DNA of 64,000 bases. Origin: Przewalskia tangutica. Taxonomy: Eukaryota > Streptophyta > Magnoliopsida > Solanales > Solanaceae. The notes under the pieces were generated by a model. The model was given only the letters and a program-made list of their open reading frames with translations, was not told where the DNA came from and did not search any database. Location of the stretch: assembly GCA_029844215.1 (NCBI GenBank), contig CM056725.1, forward strand, positions 33,696,485 to 33,760,484. The letters are read 5' to 3'. Every line of letters starts with the position of its first letter. The stretch's first letter is position 1. Shown one piece after another: positions 1-11,541 of the stretch. The position numbers and the translations under genes are program-made.

Positions 1-98
1 ACTATGAAACTTTTCAAAAGAGACTTATGTAATTAAAAATTAGGCAAACCGAACCTTAGGAAAAGAAAGGCATTGTGTTGTCTTAAAATGGTTTAAAG

Positions 99-146
99 CA
101 TAAGGTGTTATAACAAATATGGGAAGTTGGTTATAACGACCTTATG
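99..146 (+). other. GTTATAAC dyad element in LTR X
   Basis: Octamers lie at 107-114 and 130-137 around GGGAAGTTG, with CATAAGG on the left and CTTATG on the right as inverted arms. Octamer spacing is 23 rather than the 25 bp seen in A and D. Confidence 0.75.
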
Positions 147-579
147 AAAACAAAAGAAAGGTTTTATCATGGGTTTTAACGTGGTAACTTGACTTTAAAA
201 AAGAAAGTATGGAAGTTGTTTTGGTTTACTTAAAAGATATAAGTCACTCTATTTTTATACTACGGTATCGGGTGACTTTTATAAAAGGAATAAATCTCTT
301 TAAAAGGAATTTAACGCATTTAGTACTTTAGGTTAAAAACCGAACTTGGGCATAAAATGGAAGTACTTGAGTCAGGTATAAACTTGCCTATGCTTGTTGT
401 TGTGAAACTTGCCTATGCTTGTTGTGATAGCCTTTGTTGTGCAAAAATTGTGTTTCTATACTACCGCGTCTCGATGGAGGGTCGATGACTTGTTGAGAAC
501 TTACTTCGACGTGACCGGCAGCGACGGATAAATTCCACACGCACGCCTCGCTGATAGTGTTACTTTGTTAATCGCTTTG

Positions 580-895
580 GACATACCGACACGACGTAGC
601 GCGCGGGTATGCTTCCACTTTGATTACCGCTTTGTTGTCTTATTGTTTCTTGGACATACCGACACACGCGTAGCGCACGGGTATGCTTCCATTTGGAATC
701 TTTGCCTTATTGTTTCCTTCGACACGCCGACACGACGTAGCGCACGCATGCTTCCATTTGAATGCCGTCTTATTGTTTCCTCGACATGCCGACACGATCG
801 TAGCGCACGTATGCTTCCATTTGGAATGTTGTCTTATTTGTTCCCTTTGGACATACCGACACGATGCGTAGCGCACTGTATGCTCCCATTTGATT
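580..895 (+). repeat. Tandem repeat, about 5 copies of 62-74 bp, in LTR X
   Basis: Each unit starts with a variant of ACATACCGACACGA, continues with GTAGCGCACG and a TATGCTTCCATTT stretch, and ends near TTGTTTCC. The same array type recurs in Z (25499-25749) and E (about 39985-40225, and again from 63830). The fifth copy is split by the solo LTR that begins at 896. Confidence 0.85.
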
Positions 896-1506
896 TGTAA
901 CGACTGCCCGGGGCGTTCGTGCCTTATCCTGCACCTAGTGATACAATCATTAGAGAAAACCAATGGAAAATAAAACTTTAAACAAGAAACAAGATATATG
1001 AACATAAAACAGCAACCCAACTGCTACCTTCCAATAACATAAATAATACAACTCTTTCAAAACGAACAGCTTAAATCCTTTTTTTACAAACCCCGCCACA
1101 ACAAAGATTACATGCACTCTAAGATTTACAACAACTATGACGGACAGTGGCCGCCATACCCCGAATGTACAAGAACTCGCAACTCGTGGAACACATACCA
1201 AAAGATAAGCCTCGAGAAACGGGCTTCCTAAAACGCTGAATCGAGATCCTAAGAGCGAGGATCCACGATCGATGTACCTACACCGCAGATGACGCAGCCC
1301 CGGGCGAGGTCAAGATAACAGTACCAAGTATGTGAAATCAGAAATATCAGAATGAAATCATACTAGTCTATATAAAGCAGAGACATGTATGATAACCAAA
1401 CTACGCTCACAACATAAAAGCAAATATGTCCAGTGACTCACGCCTCAAGTCATCACTAAATATAACTATGGGTCTCACGCCCACAACATCAATCATGTTC
1501 GCCACG

Positions 1507-1790
1507 GCCGCATGCCCTAATTCTGCATCGGTGTAGACATGTCCATGATGCAACAATAATACCAATGCCCCGGCCACATGCCCCGAATTCTACCTCTGCA
1601 GACACGCCCATGTGACATCAACAATAATATCTTGGTGATCAACCCGCCGCACGGCCACATGCCCCTGAATTCTACCTCGGTGTAGACATGTCCATGTAAC
1701 CACAATAACAATATATCGTAATCAACCCGACCGCATGGCCGCATGCCCCTGAATTCTACCTCTGTAGACATGTCCATGTGACATCATCAA
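1507..1790 (-). repeat. Tandem repeat, 4 units of 66-84 bp, in C-family solo LTR
   Basis: Units open with GGCCACATGCCCC or GGCCGCATGCCC and contain GTAGACATGTCCATG. Homologous arrays occur at about 46725-46990 and 52158-52405 in the two LTRs of element C. Confidence 0.8.
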
Positions 1791-1934
1791 CAAGACAAGA
1801 ATCAAAATGGAAACATACCCGTGGAATTCTCCATCACCGCCAAAGACGCCCAAGTAAGTTCTCAATAAGTCGACCGCCTCTATCGAGACGCCAGAATACG
1901 TAAATACCACACTTGCACAACAAAGGCTATCATC

Positions 1935-2011
1935 ACAAGCATAGGCAAGTTTCACAACAATAAGCATAGGCAAGTTTCACAACAACAAGCATAGGCAAGT
2001 TTCACAACAAC
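1935..2011 (-). repeat. Three copies of AAGCATAGGCAAGTTTCAC
   Basis: The unit is separated by AACAA spacers. The same triplet is at about 47144-47213 and 52562-52632. On the plus strand, LTR X and Z carry the reverse complement (for example 380-425), so this short repeat is shared between families. Confidence 0.8.
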
Positions 2012-2641
2012 TCAAAGTACTTTCATTTTATGCCAAAGTCCTGTTTTTAACCCCAAGGTACTACATACGTTAAGTTCGTTTAAAAGAGATCCATTACTTT
2101 TATAAAAGTCACCCGATACCCGTAGTATTAGAATGACCAACCCACCTTCCTTTTCAAAATCAAGTAACAACATTCTTTTCCTAAGTTCCAGTTTGCCTAG
2201 TTTCAATTACTCAAGCTTCTCATTTTCAAATGGTTTCATAGTTCCCAAACTTAATCACTGATTCCTTTTTAGAACAATCGAGTAACATATGTCATATATG
2301 TGAGTAGTTTATTCTTGTTTATAACGATCTTATTACAAGTGACCATGATCTAGAAAATGTAATATCATTTTGTCTCATCTTAGCTTCTATGCAGATGGAG
2401 GTTTCTACCGGTTTTAATACAACACATCATTATTCAATACATTTTCCTTTATTAACGCTGCGTTGGTCCTGTCGATACACATTCGATTTCCAAATCAAGA
2501 AACATTATCCCTTTAAAACCAAGTACTCATTACTCACGAATGAGGTTTCACACAACATCCACATTAAAACAAATAAGTTAAGTCTCTTATCTTATAAGAT
2601 CAAGTCTCTTAACTTCTAACATCAAGAAACCATTTTCACTA

Positions 2642-2691
2642 CATAAGGTCGTTATAACTAACTTCCCATAAAGCTATTATAACACCCTATG
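2642..2691 (-). other. GTTATAAC dyad element in C-family solo LTR
   Basis: Read on the plus strand: CATAAGG, GTTATAAC, AACTTCCCATAAAG, then a degenerate second octamer (ATTATAAC) and CCCTATG. Confidence 0.75.
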
Positions 2692-3227
2692 TTTTAAACC
2701 GACCAAATCACTTAGCACATGCGTCTACCGTACTACATAGTTCACAACAATCATGCTAGAAAAGATAGGAAGAGGTTCACATACCTCGCGACGATTTATC
2801 GACAATAAGCAAAATGCTCCAAGTACTACAACTCACTAGCCCTTTCCACTCGAGTAGAATACGCTACTCTTAGTACTTTCACCTATAAAGGTCACAAACG
2901 CCTATTAACTCCAAAACACAAGTTTCTATCTTTCTATAGAAAATTCGAGACCTCCCCGCAACAGAATCTCCTCCTCTATCGGTGCCGCCACCAAGCCAAC
3001 CGTGTGGTTTACGCCTAACCTGACGTGTACAATTCTACTCAAGAATACTACACAAGTCTCATCGCACACCCATGTAAATACAAGCCATTCGCTTCTTCAG
3101 CTTAAGTCAAAAGACATTGCCGAATACTAAGTAGTTCCATATATAGTATACTTCAACTATATATTCTAACAAACATGTAATTTCCAATTACAATAGAGGG
3201 ACAAGATAATTACCTCGATAAGCCCAA

Positions 3228-3240
3228 AATGTTCCGCCGC
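3228..3240 (-). other. Deletion junction at CCAAAAT microhomology
   Basis: In the full-length family C LTR, CCAAAATTATCC (about 48642) and CCAAAATGTTCC (about 49331) lie roughly 690 bp apart and flank the TATA region. Here the sequence passes directly from the left context to the right context through a single CCAAAAT. Confidence 0.8.
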
Positions 3241-3374
3241 TCGGAAAAATCCGCAAAAATACAAAACGACATAGCCGGAATTTTCCCTTCGCAAGTTACG
3301 CAAAACGTTTCGTCGAAAAACGACTCTAACCGTGTCAGGCACAAAGGTAACTTCGGCCATTACCTAGGCGGGGT

Positions 3375-3384
3375 GACACGTGTC
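3375..3384 (-). promoter_or_regulatory. Palindromic G-box without a TATA box
   Basis: GACACGTGTC inside the longer palindrome GGGTGACACGTGTCACCC. The TATA region that should follow on the minus strand was lost in the deletion at about 3232, so this LTR has probably lost its promoter. Confidence 0.7.
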
Positions 3385-3695
3385 ACCCTCCTATTGGCCC
3401 TCATAAAACGCCTTTCAAAAATATCCACAATGGCCAAAATCTCAAAACAAAGTGGGCCCCACAAATCAGAATTTCTCCGTGGCCCCACGTGACCATTTCC
3501 AAAATAAAATCTCAAAATTCTAATATAATCTATGAAGTCCAAATACCAAATCTGGGAATCCAATTCCCATTAACGAACCTTTTTCTTCACAAATAACCTA
3601 AACTTTTCCGCCGAAACTCACATCTTTCTTTCTTTTCAAAATTTCACATTCTCACGCACGTCCTCACATATATACCCCGCAACTACGGTATAACA

Positions 3696-4300
3696 GATTG
3701 CCGTCTTGTTGTTATCATATCATAGATCGCCAGCAGGAGGAAGGTACTCCACGCGTGATTGATGTTGCGGCGCGAGACCGAATCGATATAATCATATGCG
3801 TGTATCGTAGTTTGGTTATCATACCGCCTCCCGCTTATAGACTATTATGATTTCATTTACGATTTTACGCCACATACTTGGTACCGTATCGACCTCTTCG
3901 GGCCGCGCTCATGCCGCAGTAGAGTACATCTACCGCCGATCCCCGCTAGATCTCATCTCGCCGTTTTGGGAAGCTCCGCCTTCTGAGGCTTATCTGCTGG
4001 TATGTTACCTCGAGTCCAGAGGTTCTTGTACATTCGTGGTATGGCGGGGCCCCGTCCGCCATAGTTGTTGATAAACTCTTAGGTCTCAGAGCACCGCGCA
4101 AGGTGGTTTTGTAAAAAGGATTAAACTGCTCGCTTTAAAAAGAGTCGCTTATATATATTTTTTTGGAAGGTAACCGCTTGGTTGGCCTCGTTTCATTATC
4201 TTGTCTCATGTTCATGTTTAAGTTTTTATTTCCTGGTTTTCTCGATGTCAGATCACCAGGTGCCCGGTAAGGCACTACCACGCCCGGATCGGTCGTGAAA
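3696..4300 (+). repeat. LTR X, right (3') segment
   Basis: Continues LTR X after the solo LTR and matches the end of LTR E (about 40230-40836): ATCATAGATCGCC, GCGCGAGACCGA, TTTACGATTTTACGCCACATAC and the closing CACGCCCGGATCGGTCGTGA. The expected terminal CA is not seen. No primer-binding site follows, so no internal region is attached. Confidence 0.8.
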
Positions 4301-4455
4301 AATATCAAGTCTCTTTTCTTTAAGAAATCAAGTTTCTTAACTTAAAATATCAAGTCTCTTATCCTTTTAAGAAATCAAGTTTCTTAACTTAAAATATCAA
4401 GTCTCTTATCTTTAAGAAATCAAGTTTCTTAACTTAAAATATCAAGTCTCTTATC
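4301..4455. repeat. AT-rich tandem repeat, about 3.5 copies of 46-49 bp
   Basis: Alternating AATATCAAGTCTCTT and AAGAAATCAAGTTTCTTAAC segments. The wording resembles the AT-rich part of minus-oriented LTRs (about 2575-2630), so it may be an expanded remnant of an older minus LTR into which X and Z inserted. No ORF. Confidence 0.7.
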
Positions 4456-4645
4456 TGTTATACCCCGTAGTTCCGGAGTATGTATGTAAGGGCGTACGTA
4501 CGAATGTATAAACCCTAATTAGGGTAAGAATGAAAGAATTGTTTCCGACGGAAAATATTCCGAACCTTGTGAAGGAAATTTTTACGTTTTCAATATTTTT
4601 ATGGAATTTTTCCGAGAGATAAATATTTTGGACCAATAGGAGGGC

Positions 4646-4884
4646 GACATGTGTCACCCCAAGAAGCCATGTTGGACGTTTTTTAAGACAAGTGGGCAAG
4701 ACAAGTGGCCAAAAGTCTTGCATGACATTTGCATGGCAACTTGGACGTTTTTTGCTAGTTAGTGGGCAAGTCAAATGGTCAAAGTCTTGCATGGCATTTG
4801 TGGGACAAGTGGAGAAAGGAATCTACACAAACAATCTACACCATACACATGTTTTCATCCTAACCCTTGGTTATCCTATATAAA
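4646..4884 (+). promoter_or_regulatory. LTR Z promoter region: G-box relic and TATA box
   Basis: GACATGTGTC at 4646-4655 is a one-base variant of the palindromic G-box; TATATAAA is at 4877-4884. Transcription of an intact Z would start a few tens of bases downstream. Confidence 0.6.
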
Positions 4885-5604
4885 CCCCTCTAGTTGATGA
4901 AAATCTTCCACACTTAGAACATTTCAAGACTTGAAAATATTTCTCTCCCTTTCCTTGAAGCTCTCGTCCAAACCCCCTTTTTCTTGAGCAAATGTTGTCC
5001 AAAAATTCTTAAACTTATAAGTGTTCTTCCTTAATGTATTTGAAAGATTATTAACCAAGAGTTAGACAAGATTTCACACCCATAGCCTCAAAATTACCCC
5101 CTTGGTCGAGAGTGGACAGATTTGGAACCTTAGTGTTCTTCACTTTTTGGAGTTAATTCTTGAATAGAAGTTGGTTAGGAACTTCTAAGGGTGACTTGTG
5201 GTGGTTTGGAACACAAATATTTGGAGCTAAAACTCAAATATTTGGAGCTAAGACTTGCTTTGGAACGACTTAAAGTTCTTGGATATTTTTGGGCTATTAT
5301 TGAGGTAATGAACCTTAACCTCTTCGTGAAGTTGATTATTATGTATATTGGATATTATACATATATTGAAAGTATATTATGAAGTTTGAGATATAAGGAA
5401 AGATTTGGATCATGTTAAGATGTTAAAAGGAGAATTGACATATTAGCCATTAAAATGGTAAAAATGTATCCATTACTTGACTAAGAAGTTAACAACAAAG
5501 AAACTATAACTTATATAAAGATTGGAATATAAGTTGAAGGACTAATGAAGTAATTGGATAAGTAAAATTGTAAAAGTTGGCCAAGGACCCCAACTTAAGG
5601 ACTA

Positions 5605-5672
5605 TATTTACTTTGGACCGTATTTACTTTGGACCGTATTTACTTTGGACCGTTTTTACTTTGGACTGTATT
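5605..5672 (+). repeat. Four copies of a 17-bp repeat (TTTACTTTGGACCGTAT)
   Basis: Near-perfect copies in tandem, present only in LTR Z in this window. Confidence 0.9.
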
Positions 5673-5681
5673 TACATTGTT

Positions 5682-5918
5682 GTTAAGGGGAAGATTGTTA
5701 AATCGCGTTCCGTTTGGGCGTGTGATACCCTTCTTTAATTATTGTTGTTATGAAGGAGAGATTGTTAATCGCGTTCGCTTAGGCGTGTTATCCCTTCTTT
5801 AATTATTGTTGTTATGAAGGAGAGATTGTTAATCGCGCTTCGCTTGGGCGTGTTATCCCTTCTTTAATTATTGTTGTTATTAAGGAGAGATTGTTAATCG
5901 CGTTCGCTTGGGCGTGTG
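5682..5918 (+). repeat. Four copies of a ~64-bp repeat in LTR Z
   Basis: Unit core is GAGATTGTTAATCGCGTTCG, followed by GGCGTGT and CCCTTCTTTAATTATTG. The family A array inserted inside the last copy; CCCCTTCTTTAA reappears on its right side at about 21284. Confidence 0.9.
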
Positions 5919-6724
5919 TGTCACGACCAAATCGGCCGTGATCGTGCCTTAGCCCGCACCCTAGTGACACAACATCGTGAGTAATCACGAACATAAAACA
6001 ACAAATGAGATAACGTAAATATAAAACAATAATCAGGAAACTTGCCTTTCTGCATATATATAACCATCAACTCTTTTACAAATGAACAGCTTAATCCTTT
6101 TACCAACCCCGCCACAACAAGATTACATGCACTTCTAAGAATGATACGACACAATGGCGGACAGGCCCCGCCAAACCCCGAATGTAAACACTTACGACGC
6201 ATGTGGTACTATACCACCGATAAGCCTCCGAGAAACGAGCTTCCCAAACGCTCGAATCGCGGACTTCGAGAGCTAGGATCAACGATCGATGTGCCTCAAC
6301 TCATGCAGATGAACGCAATTTCCCGGGCGAGGTCAATAACAGTACCGGTATGTGAAACTAAAGATAACATCAGAAATGAAATCATAGTAGTCTATACAAA
6401 GCAGAGACATGTATGATAACCAAACTACGCTTCACCATAAATAAGCAATATGTCAAGTCGTGACTCACACCTCAAGTCATCACTCAATTTAACAACGGGT
6501 CTCACGCCACAACATCAATCGTGCCTGGAATACCTTCCTCATCGCCGCGCTTTATGATATACAAGCACCAAGGAATACATATGAACACCGTGTCCCACCG
6601 TGTCCTAATAAAATCATGCGGTAAGTACGAAGGCCTAGCCGACTACTAACACCTAGCACTCAACAAGGTCATAAATCAGATTATAAGATCTGTCTGCATC
6701 ACATGATCAAAGCCGCCACTTGCC

Positions 6725-6970
6725 CGCAGATCTAATGCGCGCGTCTAGTCTCGAACTTCCCGCAGCCTCCGCATAGGCCAATCTCATCGCCCGCATGAGG
6801 TATTCCCGCATCGAGGGTAGCTACTCCCGCATCGCCCCGACTTTCGAGTCCGCATGGCCACGCGACCGCATGCCCATAAAGGACGACACTAACTCGAACT
6901 CTCGTAGCTCCGCATAGGCCCCGTGACCGCATGCAGGTATTCTCGAATCACGGTCCTGCATCACCGAGTC
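6725..6970 (-). repeat. GC-rich CCGCAT-rich segment in A LTR
   Basis: Degenerate short repeats built on CCCGCATGAGGTATTC and GTCCGCATGG variants. Equivalent segments lie at about 12545-12810 and 18378-18630. They stand out from the AT-rich remainder of the LTR. Confidence 0.6.
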
Positions 6971-7686
6971 TACCCCGACGGAGGCGGCTTAACCCTAATC
7001 ATCTCAAGAGATTAATGCCACAATACTATCATAACGACCGATAGTTAATAAGCACAATCAAGTAACCCCTTACACAAACATCACAAGATACTAACACACG
7101 TAGCATCCTAACACGCTTACTTATCAAGGCAACAAGAAAGTATTACAAGGCTATCACAAACCAATACAATCAAGTTATTCACACAAGGTACTTTCTACTA
7201 ACAAGTTCTATCTATCCCCAAAGTACTTCACACATTAAAATCTAAAAAGATCTGCTTCTTTCACATAAGTCACACAATACGTAGTATAAAATAGAGTGAC
7301 TGTCTTTTAAGAAAACTAAAACTCTTACCTTTGTAAAATCAAGTAACAACATTATTTTCCAAGCGCCCAAGTTTGCCTAATTTCAAATGTTCACGCTTCT
7401 TATTTTAGAAAGGTTTCAGAGTTCATAGTCTTATTCATTTAAGAATATAATTCTCTTTTAAACAACTGAGAAACATAAGCCTTATATGCGAGTAGGATAT
7501 TCTTGTTTATAACAATCTTATTACAAAGACCATGATCTAGGAAATATCATTTTGTCTCATCTTAGCTTCTACGCAGATGGAAGTTTCTAATGGTTTTAAT
7601 AATACTTAATTATTCAAAACATTTCCTTTTATTAACGCCGCAGTTGGTTTGTCGATACACATTCGATTTCAAATCAAGAAAGCATT

Positions 7687-7734
7687 CTTAAGCCGTTATA
7701 CCTAACTTCCCATAAAGCTAGTATAACTCTTAAG
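7687..7734 (-). other. Dyad element, CTTAAG-ended paralogue, A LTR 1
   Basis: CTTAAG at both ends surrounding GTTATACC, AACTTCCCATAAAG and GTATAAC. Same core as the other dyad type but different arms. Confidence 0.7.
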
Positions 7735-7877
7735 TTTTCAAACACCAAGTATTACTTCTCCTTTCAAAATGATTCAAAAATCTTTGAAATACTTCAAGTT
7801 CTTTCTTATCATATAATGCCAAGCCGCTTATAGTTCAAATCGCTACCTTTTAAAAACCACATGTATTTTCTTACTAA

Positions 7878-7927
7878 CATAAAGTCGTTATAACCAACTT
7901 CCCATAAAGCCGTTATAACACTTTATG
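7878..7927 (-). other. GTTATAAC dyad element, A LTR 1
   Basis: CATAAAG left arm and CTTTATG right arm; octamers at 7887-7894 and 7912-7919, exactly 25 bp apart. Confidence 0.8.
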
Positions 7928-8954
7928 TTTTAAACCACTCAAACACATTTAGCACACGACGCTCACCGCATTACATAGTTTCACACATATCATGCTAGAA
8001 GAGATATAAGAGGTTCACATACCTCGCGACGAGTATCGACTACAGCAAAACGCCCAAGTACTTCCAAACGCCGCCACCCCCTTAAGCCACGTAGATCGCG
8101 CCACACGTAGTACATCAACCTATAAGGCCACAAGGCGCTTATTAACATTTAGATCTCATCGTAGAACATTCTACCGAAAATTCGGCAAAGACTCCCCGCC
8201 CGCAACAGAAACCTCCTCTAACGAGGCCGCTACCAAGCCAACCAGGGGAGGCTTATACATCAAACCTGAACGGGTACAATACTACTCCACAGTACTACTA
8301 CACAAGTCTACTGTAATACAGTCCTCTGTAATTACAGTTCAGTTCGTCAGGCTTAAGTCCAAGGACATTGCCACAAGCTATGTTCAGTTATATATAGATA
8401 GTATACTTCAACTATATACTCCTACAACATGTAATTTCCAATTACAAATAGAGGACAAGATATTTACCTCGATAAGCCCATAATTATCCGAGTTTAACGT
8501 CGATCCCGGGCAATCGCTTAGCTCCAACTCCGAGCGCCCAACCCGCTCTAAACCACCCTTAGAAGTTCTAACCAACTTCTACACAATACTCCAACTGACT
8601 ATGGAGATTTTCCTAGGTTTCGGTTTTGGATCGACGGAAGTATAATAGTATTTCGGCTTTTCAGATAGGTATAACCTTAGAATACTACAAGGTATACTGG
8701 CTAAGGTAATTTGGGCATTATAACAATACTGAGAGTATTTCTACACCACAGTGGGGGTATTATACGAAAGCAACTAGGCTAGTGGGTACCCCACTACCAC
8801 ACTACTGTGAGGGTGTACCACTCGCCAAGGCCTCTGGAGTGGTGCACCTCTGCCAAGGCCTCACAAAGGAAGAGGAGGACGAAACCATAAGGAAGGAGGG
8901 GAGGATTCTAACACTTAGAAATATTTAGACGAAGAAGTTCATCAAAGGAGAGGG

Positions 8955-9317
8955 TATTTATAGCACAAGCCAAGGCCAACCAACGGCCAAGATCTAGCCA
9001 AGTGTATAGCAAGTGTAAGGCCAAGATTCACCCAAGTTCCCCTAGACCCTACTCCTTAAAACCTCACAAATATCTACACAAAAATCAACCAAGACTTGCT
9101 CATTCAATCGCCCTAACGCCTTTCAGTCCACCAACGAGAGGGTGCCAAGTGTTGCCCTCTCGCTGTCCAAAACATTTCGCCTCTGAAAAATCCGCAAAAA
9201 TACTAAATGACATAGCCGTAATTTACCCTTCGTAGTTAGGTAACGCTTCACAAAAACGACTCTAACCGTGTTGTGCACAAACATATTTCGCCAAGGTGCC
9301 ACGGGGTGACACGTGTC
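8955..9317 (-). promoter_or_regulatory. A LTR 1 promoter: TATA box and palindromic G-box
   Basis: TATTTATA at 8955-8962 (TATAAATA on the minus strand) with GACACGTGTC at 9308-9317, about 350 bp upstream in the direction of transcription. A second ACGTG site (CCCCACGTGACC, about 9415) lies nearby. Confidence 0.75.
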
Positions 9318-9632
9318 GCCCCGATTCGCCCAAAATATTTCGCCTTCCGAAATATCTATAACGCCAAAATCTCAAAAATCAAAGTGCTCTACAAAACAGA
9401 ATTTCTCCCGTGGGCCCCACGTGACCATTTCCAAAATAAAATTCCATAATTCTAATATAATCTAAGAAGTCCAAAACCAAATACGGGAATCCAATTCCCA
9501 TTAACGAACCTTTTTCCTTCACAAAACCTAAACTTTTCCGTGGAAAATTCACCTCTTTCTTCCTTTCCAATCTTTCTGTCAGATTCTCGCACGCACGCCC
9601 TCGCATACATACCCCGAACTACGGGTATAACA

Positions 9633-9663
9633 TTCTTCCTTAGAAACATTCGTCCCGAATGTT
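9633..9663 (-). other. Polypurine tract and upstream dyad, A unit 1
   Basis: On the minus strand a purine run (TAAGGAAGAA) abuts the LTR. AACATTCG/CGAATGTT arms (9645-9663) form a dyad just upstream. Expected role: primer for plus-strand DNA synthesis. Confidence 0.75.
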
Positions 9664-10439
9664 CCTTCTAAGTCTCAAACAACGCGCCAAAGATAGTCTT
9701 CACTACTATACTTACGAAACAATCCCGCCATACCGCCATGTAAATACCGCGCGCAACATACTTATATCCAAGTCTACGAGGAAACACCTCTAACATCACC
9801 ACAAATAATACCACTTTTGTCACTTTGTCGCGAGCCTTGTCCGACGACTCCAACAAATGGTACCGGCCGCACGCGATCACCGGTCGCCGTGACACTCAAC
9901 CCTTACCACATTTCGACATCGCTTTAGTTTCCAAAACTCTGGTTACTATCTCTTTACGCGGCATCATTAATCGAACATTCTGATGGATCTTCGATACTTT
10001 CCGAACATAACAATACGAAAGATCGGACGCCCCGCCTCCTAAGTCGGACTAAAGCTAACATATAGGCAACCCGCCTATTCTTCACATGAACTCTATGGCC
10101 CAAAAGTAACTCGCTAAGTTCCTTCGCTTTCCAAAACTCGCCACACCGATCGGGTGGTACTTTCAAGAAGACCGACCACAACTCAACTCTAAGCGCCGCC
10201 GCCGATCATCCGCACGATTCCTCCGAGCCGCCGTAACTTCTTCTAGACGAGCTTTACCTTATCCACGTCACCGGAACAAGCTCGATCCAACTATCTCAAC
10301 TCCCGCCAACATCGAACCAATCGACCGCAACTTACACTTCGCCCCAACAAGGCTTCGTAAGGCGACATCCGAACACCAAATGGTAGCTTAAACGCCCTCC
10401 ACAGAGACAACAATCCTCGCAACTTCAAATCCACACACC
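9664..10439 (-). pseudogene. Integrase C-terminal remnant, A unit 1
   Basis: Minus-strand translation, with frame changes, gives SPYEALLG (about 10337-10368), then an IGWFDV-like block, then RRLEF.VGDWVFLKV (about 10163-10208). These are the conserved C-terminal integrase motifs of Ty3/gypsy pol, which normally help bind DNA during insertion. A later RVAYMLALP stretch corresponds to the VAYELELP region. Protease, RT, RNase H and the integrase catalytic core are absent between this fragment and gag, so the unit is a deletion derivative. No frame stays open for more than about 75 codons. An identical arrangement at 15490-16259 shows that the deletion preceded the duplication of the array. Confidence 0.7.
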
Positions 10440-11049
10440 GCCCGAGGGCGACGCGATTCGAGACTCACCGAGTCCTTAACCCCGCTCGTAAAACTTCCGT
10501 AAACAAAACAGCCGTAACTGGCTCCACTGTCGCCATAAGGTGAAGGTAGGCACCCGCAGCCTTACAACCTTTCTCGACAAATCAACATCGCCGAGTGAAC
10601 GGCCCCGATCAAGAACACGATGGGCTGCCTCATCGACCGACCACCGGTCGAACGCATCCACGAACTCGTGACGCCGTCAACTAAACTGGGCCTAACACCC
10701 TCGTGACTCTAACACAAGGCGCGACCACCACAACCAGACCTCACCACCAAACATGCCGCGGGTTGACCCGCAACACGGCCTCAACCCGACCCGCATTACG
10801 CAGAAACACTAGCTCCCAAGGAACAATCTCACTAAACACGCTACTTAAAACCCAACGGCCTTCTTAGCTCAACTACCCTCTTTCATTTCATACCACTTGG
10901 ACCTATCCCAACATAGCTCACGCGCACTATGCACTCCGATAAGGATCAAACATAACACTACACCTTTACTCGAGACGGCCTTACCTCTAAGGTCCAGACG
11001 TATAACACTCTAAGGCTCACACCTTCTCTATTCCCCAAAATCTTACTGC
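10440..11049 (-). other. Conserved non-gag/pol internal module, A unit 1
   Basis: Aligns by eye, on the minus strand, with the 3' internal region of E (about 60750-61230) and part of C (about 49700-50060): AACCTTAGA / CCTTAGAGTG, GAGTAAA, TTATGTTTGA, GTCGGG-TTGAGG, GTCACGAGG, ATGAGTTCGTGGAT-like words in the same order. A 61-codon ORF starts at 10661, but the frame is not kept between families, so coding is doubtful. Confidence 0.6.
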
Positions 11050-11541
11050 TAACCCACCATGATTTCTCATCACAACTACCACGCCGCTATCGTAACATAG
11101 CACTTAAGGTATACTCACCTTGAAAGTTACCGGCGACTCACGCCCGCCCTCTTCTCGCCCTTGGTTAACCCACAATCTCTACGCTACCGCTGCATAAGCC
11201 CGCATACGTGCCATGCTCAAGCCCAATCAAGAATTACTCGCACAACCTCTCTTAGGTAGTCATCAAGACTCGTGGTACATCGGATAATCTTCGTAGCCAA
11301 ATCTATAGCTAGTAATGTGGTCGCTTTGCAATCTATATTCACCGCTCCTGGCCGTAACAAGGTTCAAATATCGTGGACGCAGAGGAACCGCCATCGTATA
11401 AACTCACAAGCTAGCGACGCCGCAGAAATCCCCGAACGAAGCACTACCCTAGGTAATGATTGGGCCTCGCCTCGCAACCTTCTCAACTCAACTCGCAGCC
11501 TCCGGCCGCTCGCCTCCCGGCCCGGCTTCTACGCGAGGCAT
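11050..11541 (-). pseudogene. gag 5' remnant, A unit 1
   Basis: The minus-strand ATG at 11541-11539 opens with Met-Pro-Arg, resembling the Met-Pro-Pro-Arg start of gag in B (44727) and D. It lies about 185 bases downstream of the primer site, as in the other elements. The frame is broken within some 20 codons and I could not find a zinc knuckle in this unit. Gag is the capsid/nucleocapsid protein that packages element RNA; this copy cannot make it. The assignment rests on position and the start, so it is tentative. Confidence 0.5.

Larger units (their letters stand above)
1..895 (+). repeat. LTR X, left segment (runs off the window's left edge)
   Basis: This is the middle part of a plus-oriented LTR resembling LTRs Z and E: an AT-rich stretch, the GTTATAAC dyad, then the CATACCGACACG tandem repeats. 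It is cut at 895 by a minus-strand solo LTR and resumes at 3696. The true LTR start lies left of the window. No coding sequence is supported here; the overlapping small ORFs run through tandem repeats. Confidence 0.8.
896..3695 (-). mobile_element. Solo LTR, family C type, with internal deletion
   Basis: Begins TGTAACGAC and ends GGTATAACA, the reverse-orientation LTR termini also seen at 46124-49525 and 51570-54953. LTR X resumes directly on the right, so no internal region or second LTR remains, as expected of a solo LTR formed by LTR-LTR recombination. The flanks TGATT (891-895) and GATTG (3696-3700) share GATT, consistent with a 4-5 bp target-site duplication. Length is 2800 bp against about 3400 for family C; the shortfall comes from a deletion of about 0.7 kb at about 3232. 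Confidence 0.85.
4456..5918 (+). repeat. LTR Z, 5' segment
   Basis: Starts TGTTATACCCCGTAG, the LTR start also found at 37535 and 61395. It contains a promoter region with a TATA box, an AGTTGGTTAGGAACTTC segment shared with the other plus LTRs, and two tandem arrays. It is interrupted at 5919 by the family A array; the same LTR resumes at 21274. The small ORFs here are not convincing genes. Confidence 0.8.
5919..9632 (-). repeat. Family A LTR, copy 1 (3' LTR of the array)
   Basis: Reads TGTCACGACC at the left and GGGTATAACA at the right on the plus strand. Length 3714 bp. Contains a CCGCAT-rich GC segment (6725-6970), both dyad elements, TATA and G-box. No protein-coding sequence is supported. 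Confidence 0.88.

Noticed and set aside
640..1020. 126-codon minus-strand ORF at the left end
   Set aside because: Runs through tandem repeats and across the X/solo LTR junction, giving a repetitive peptide.
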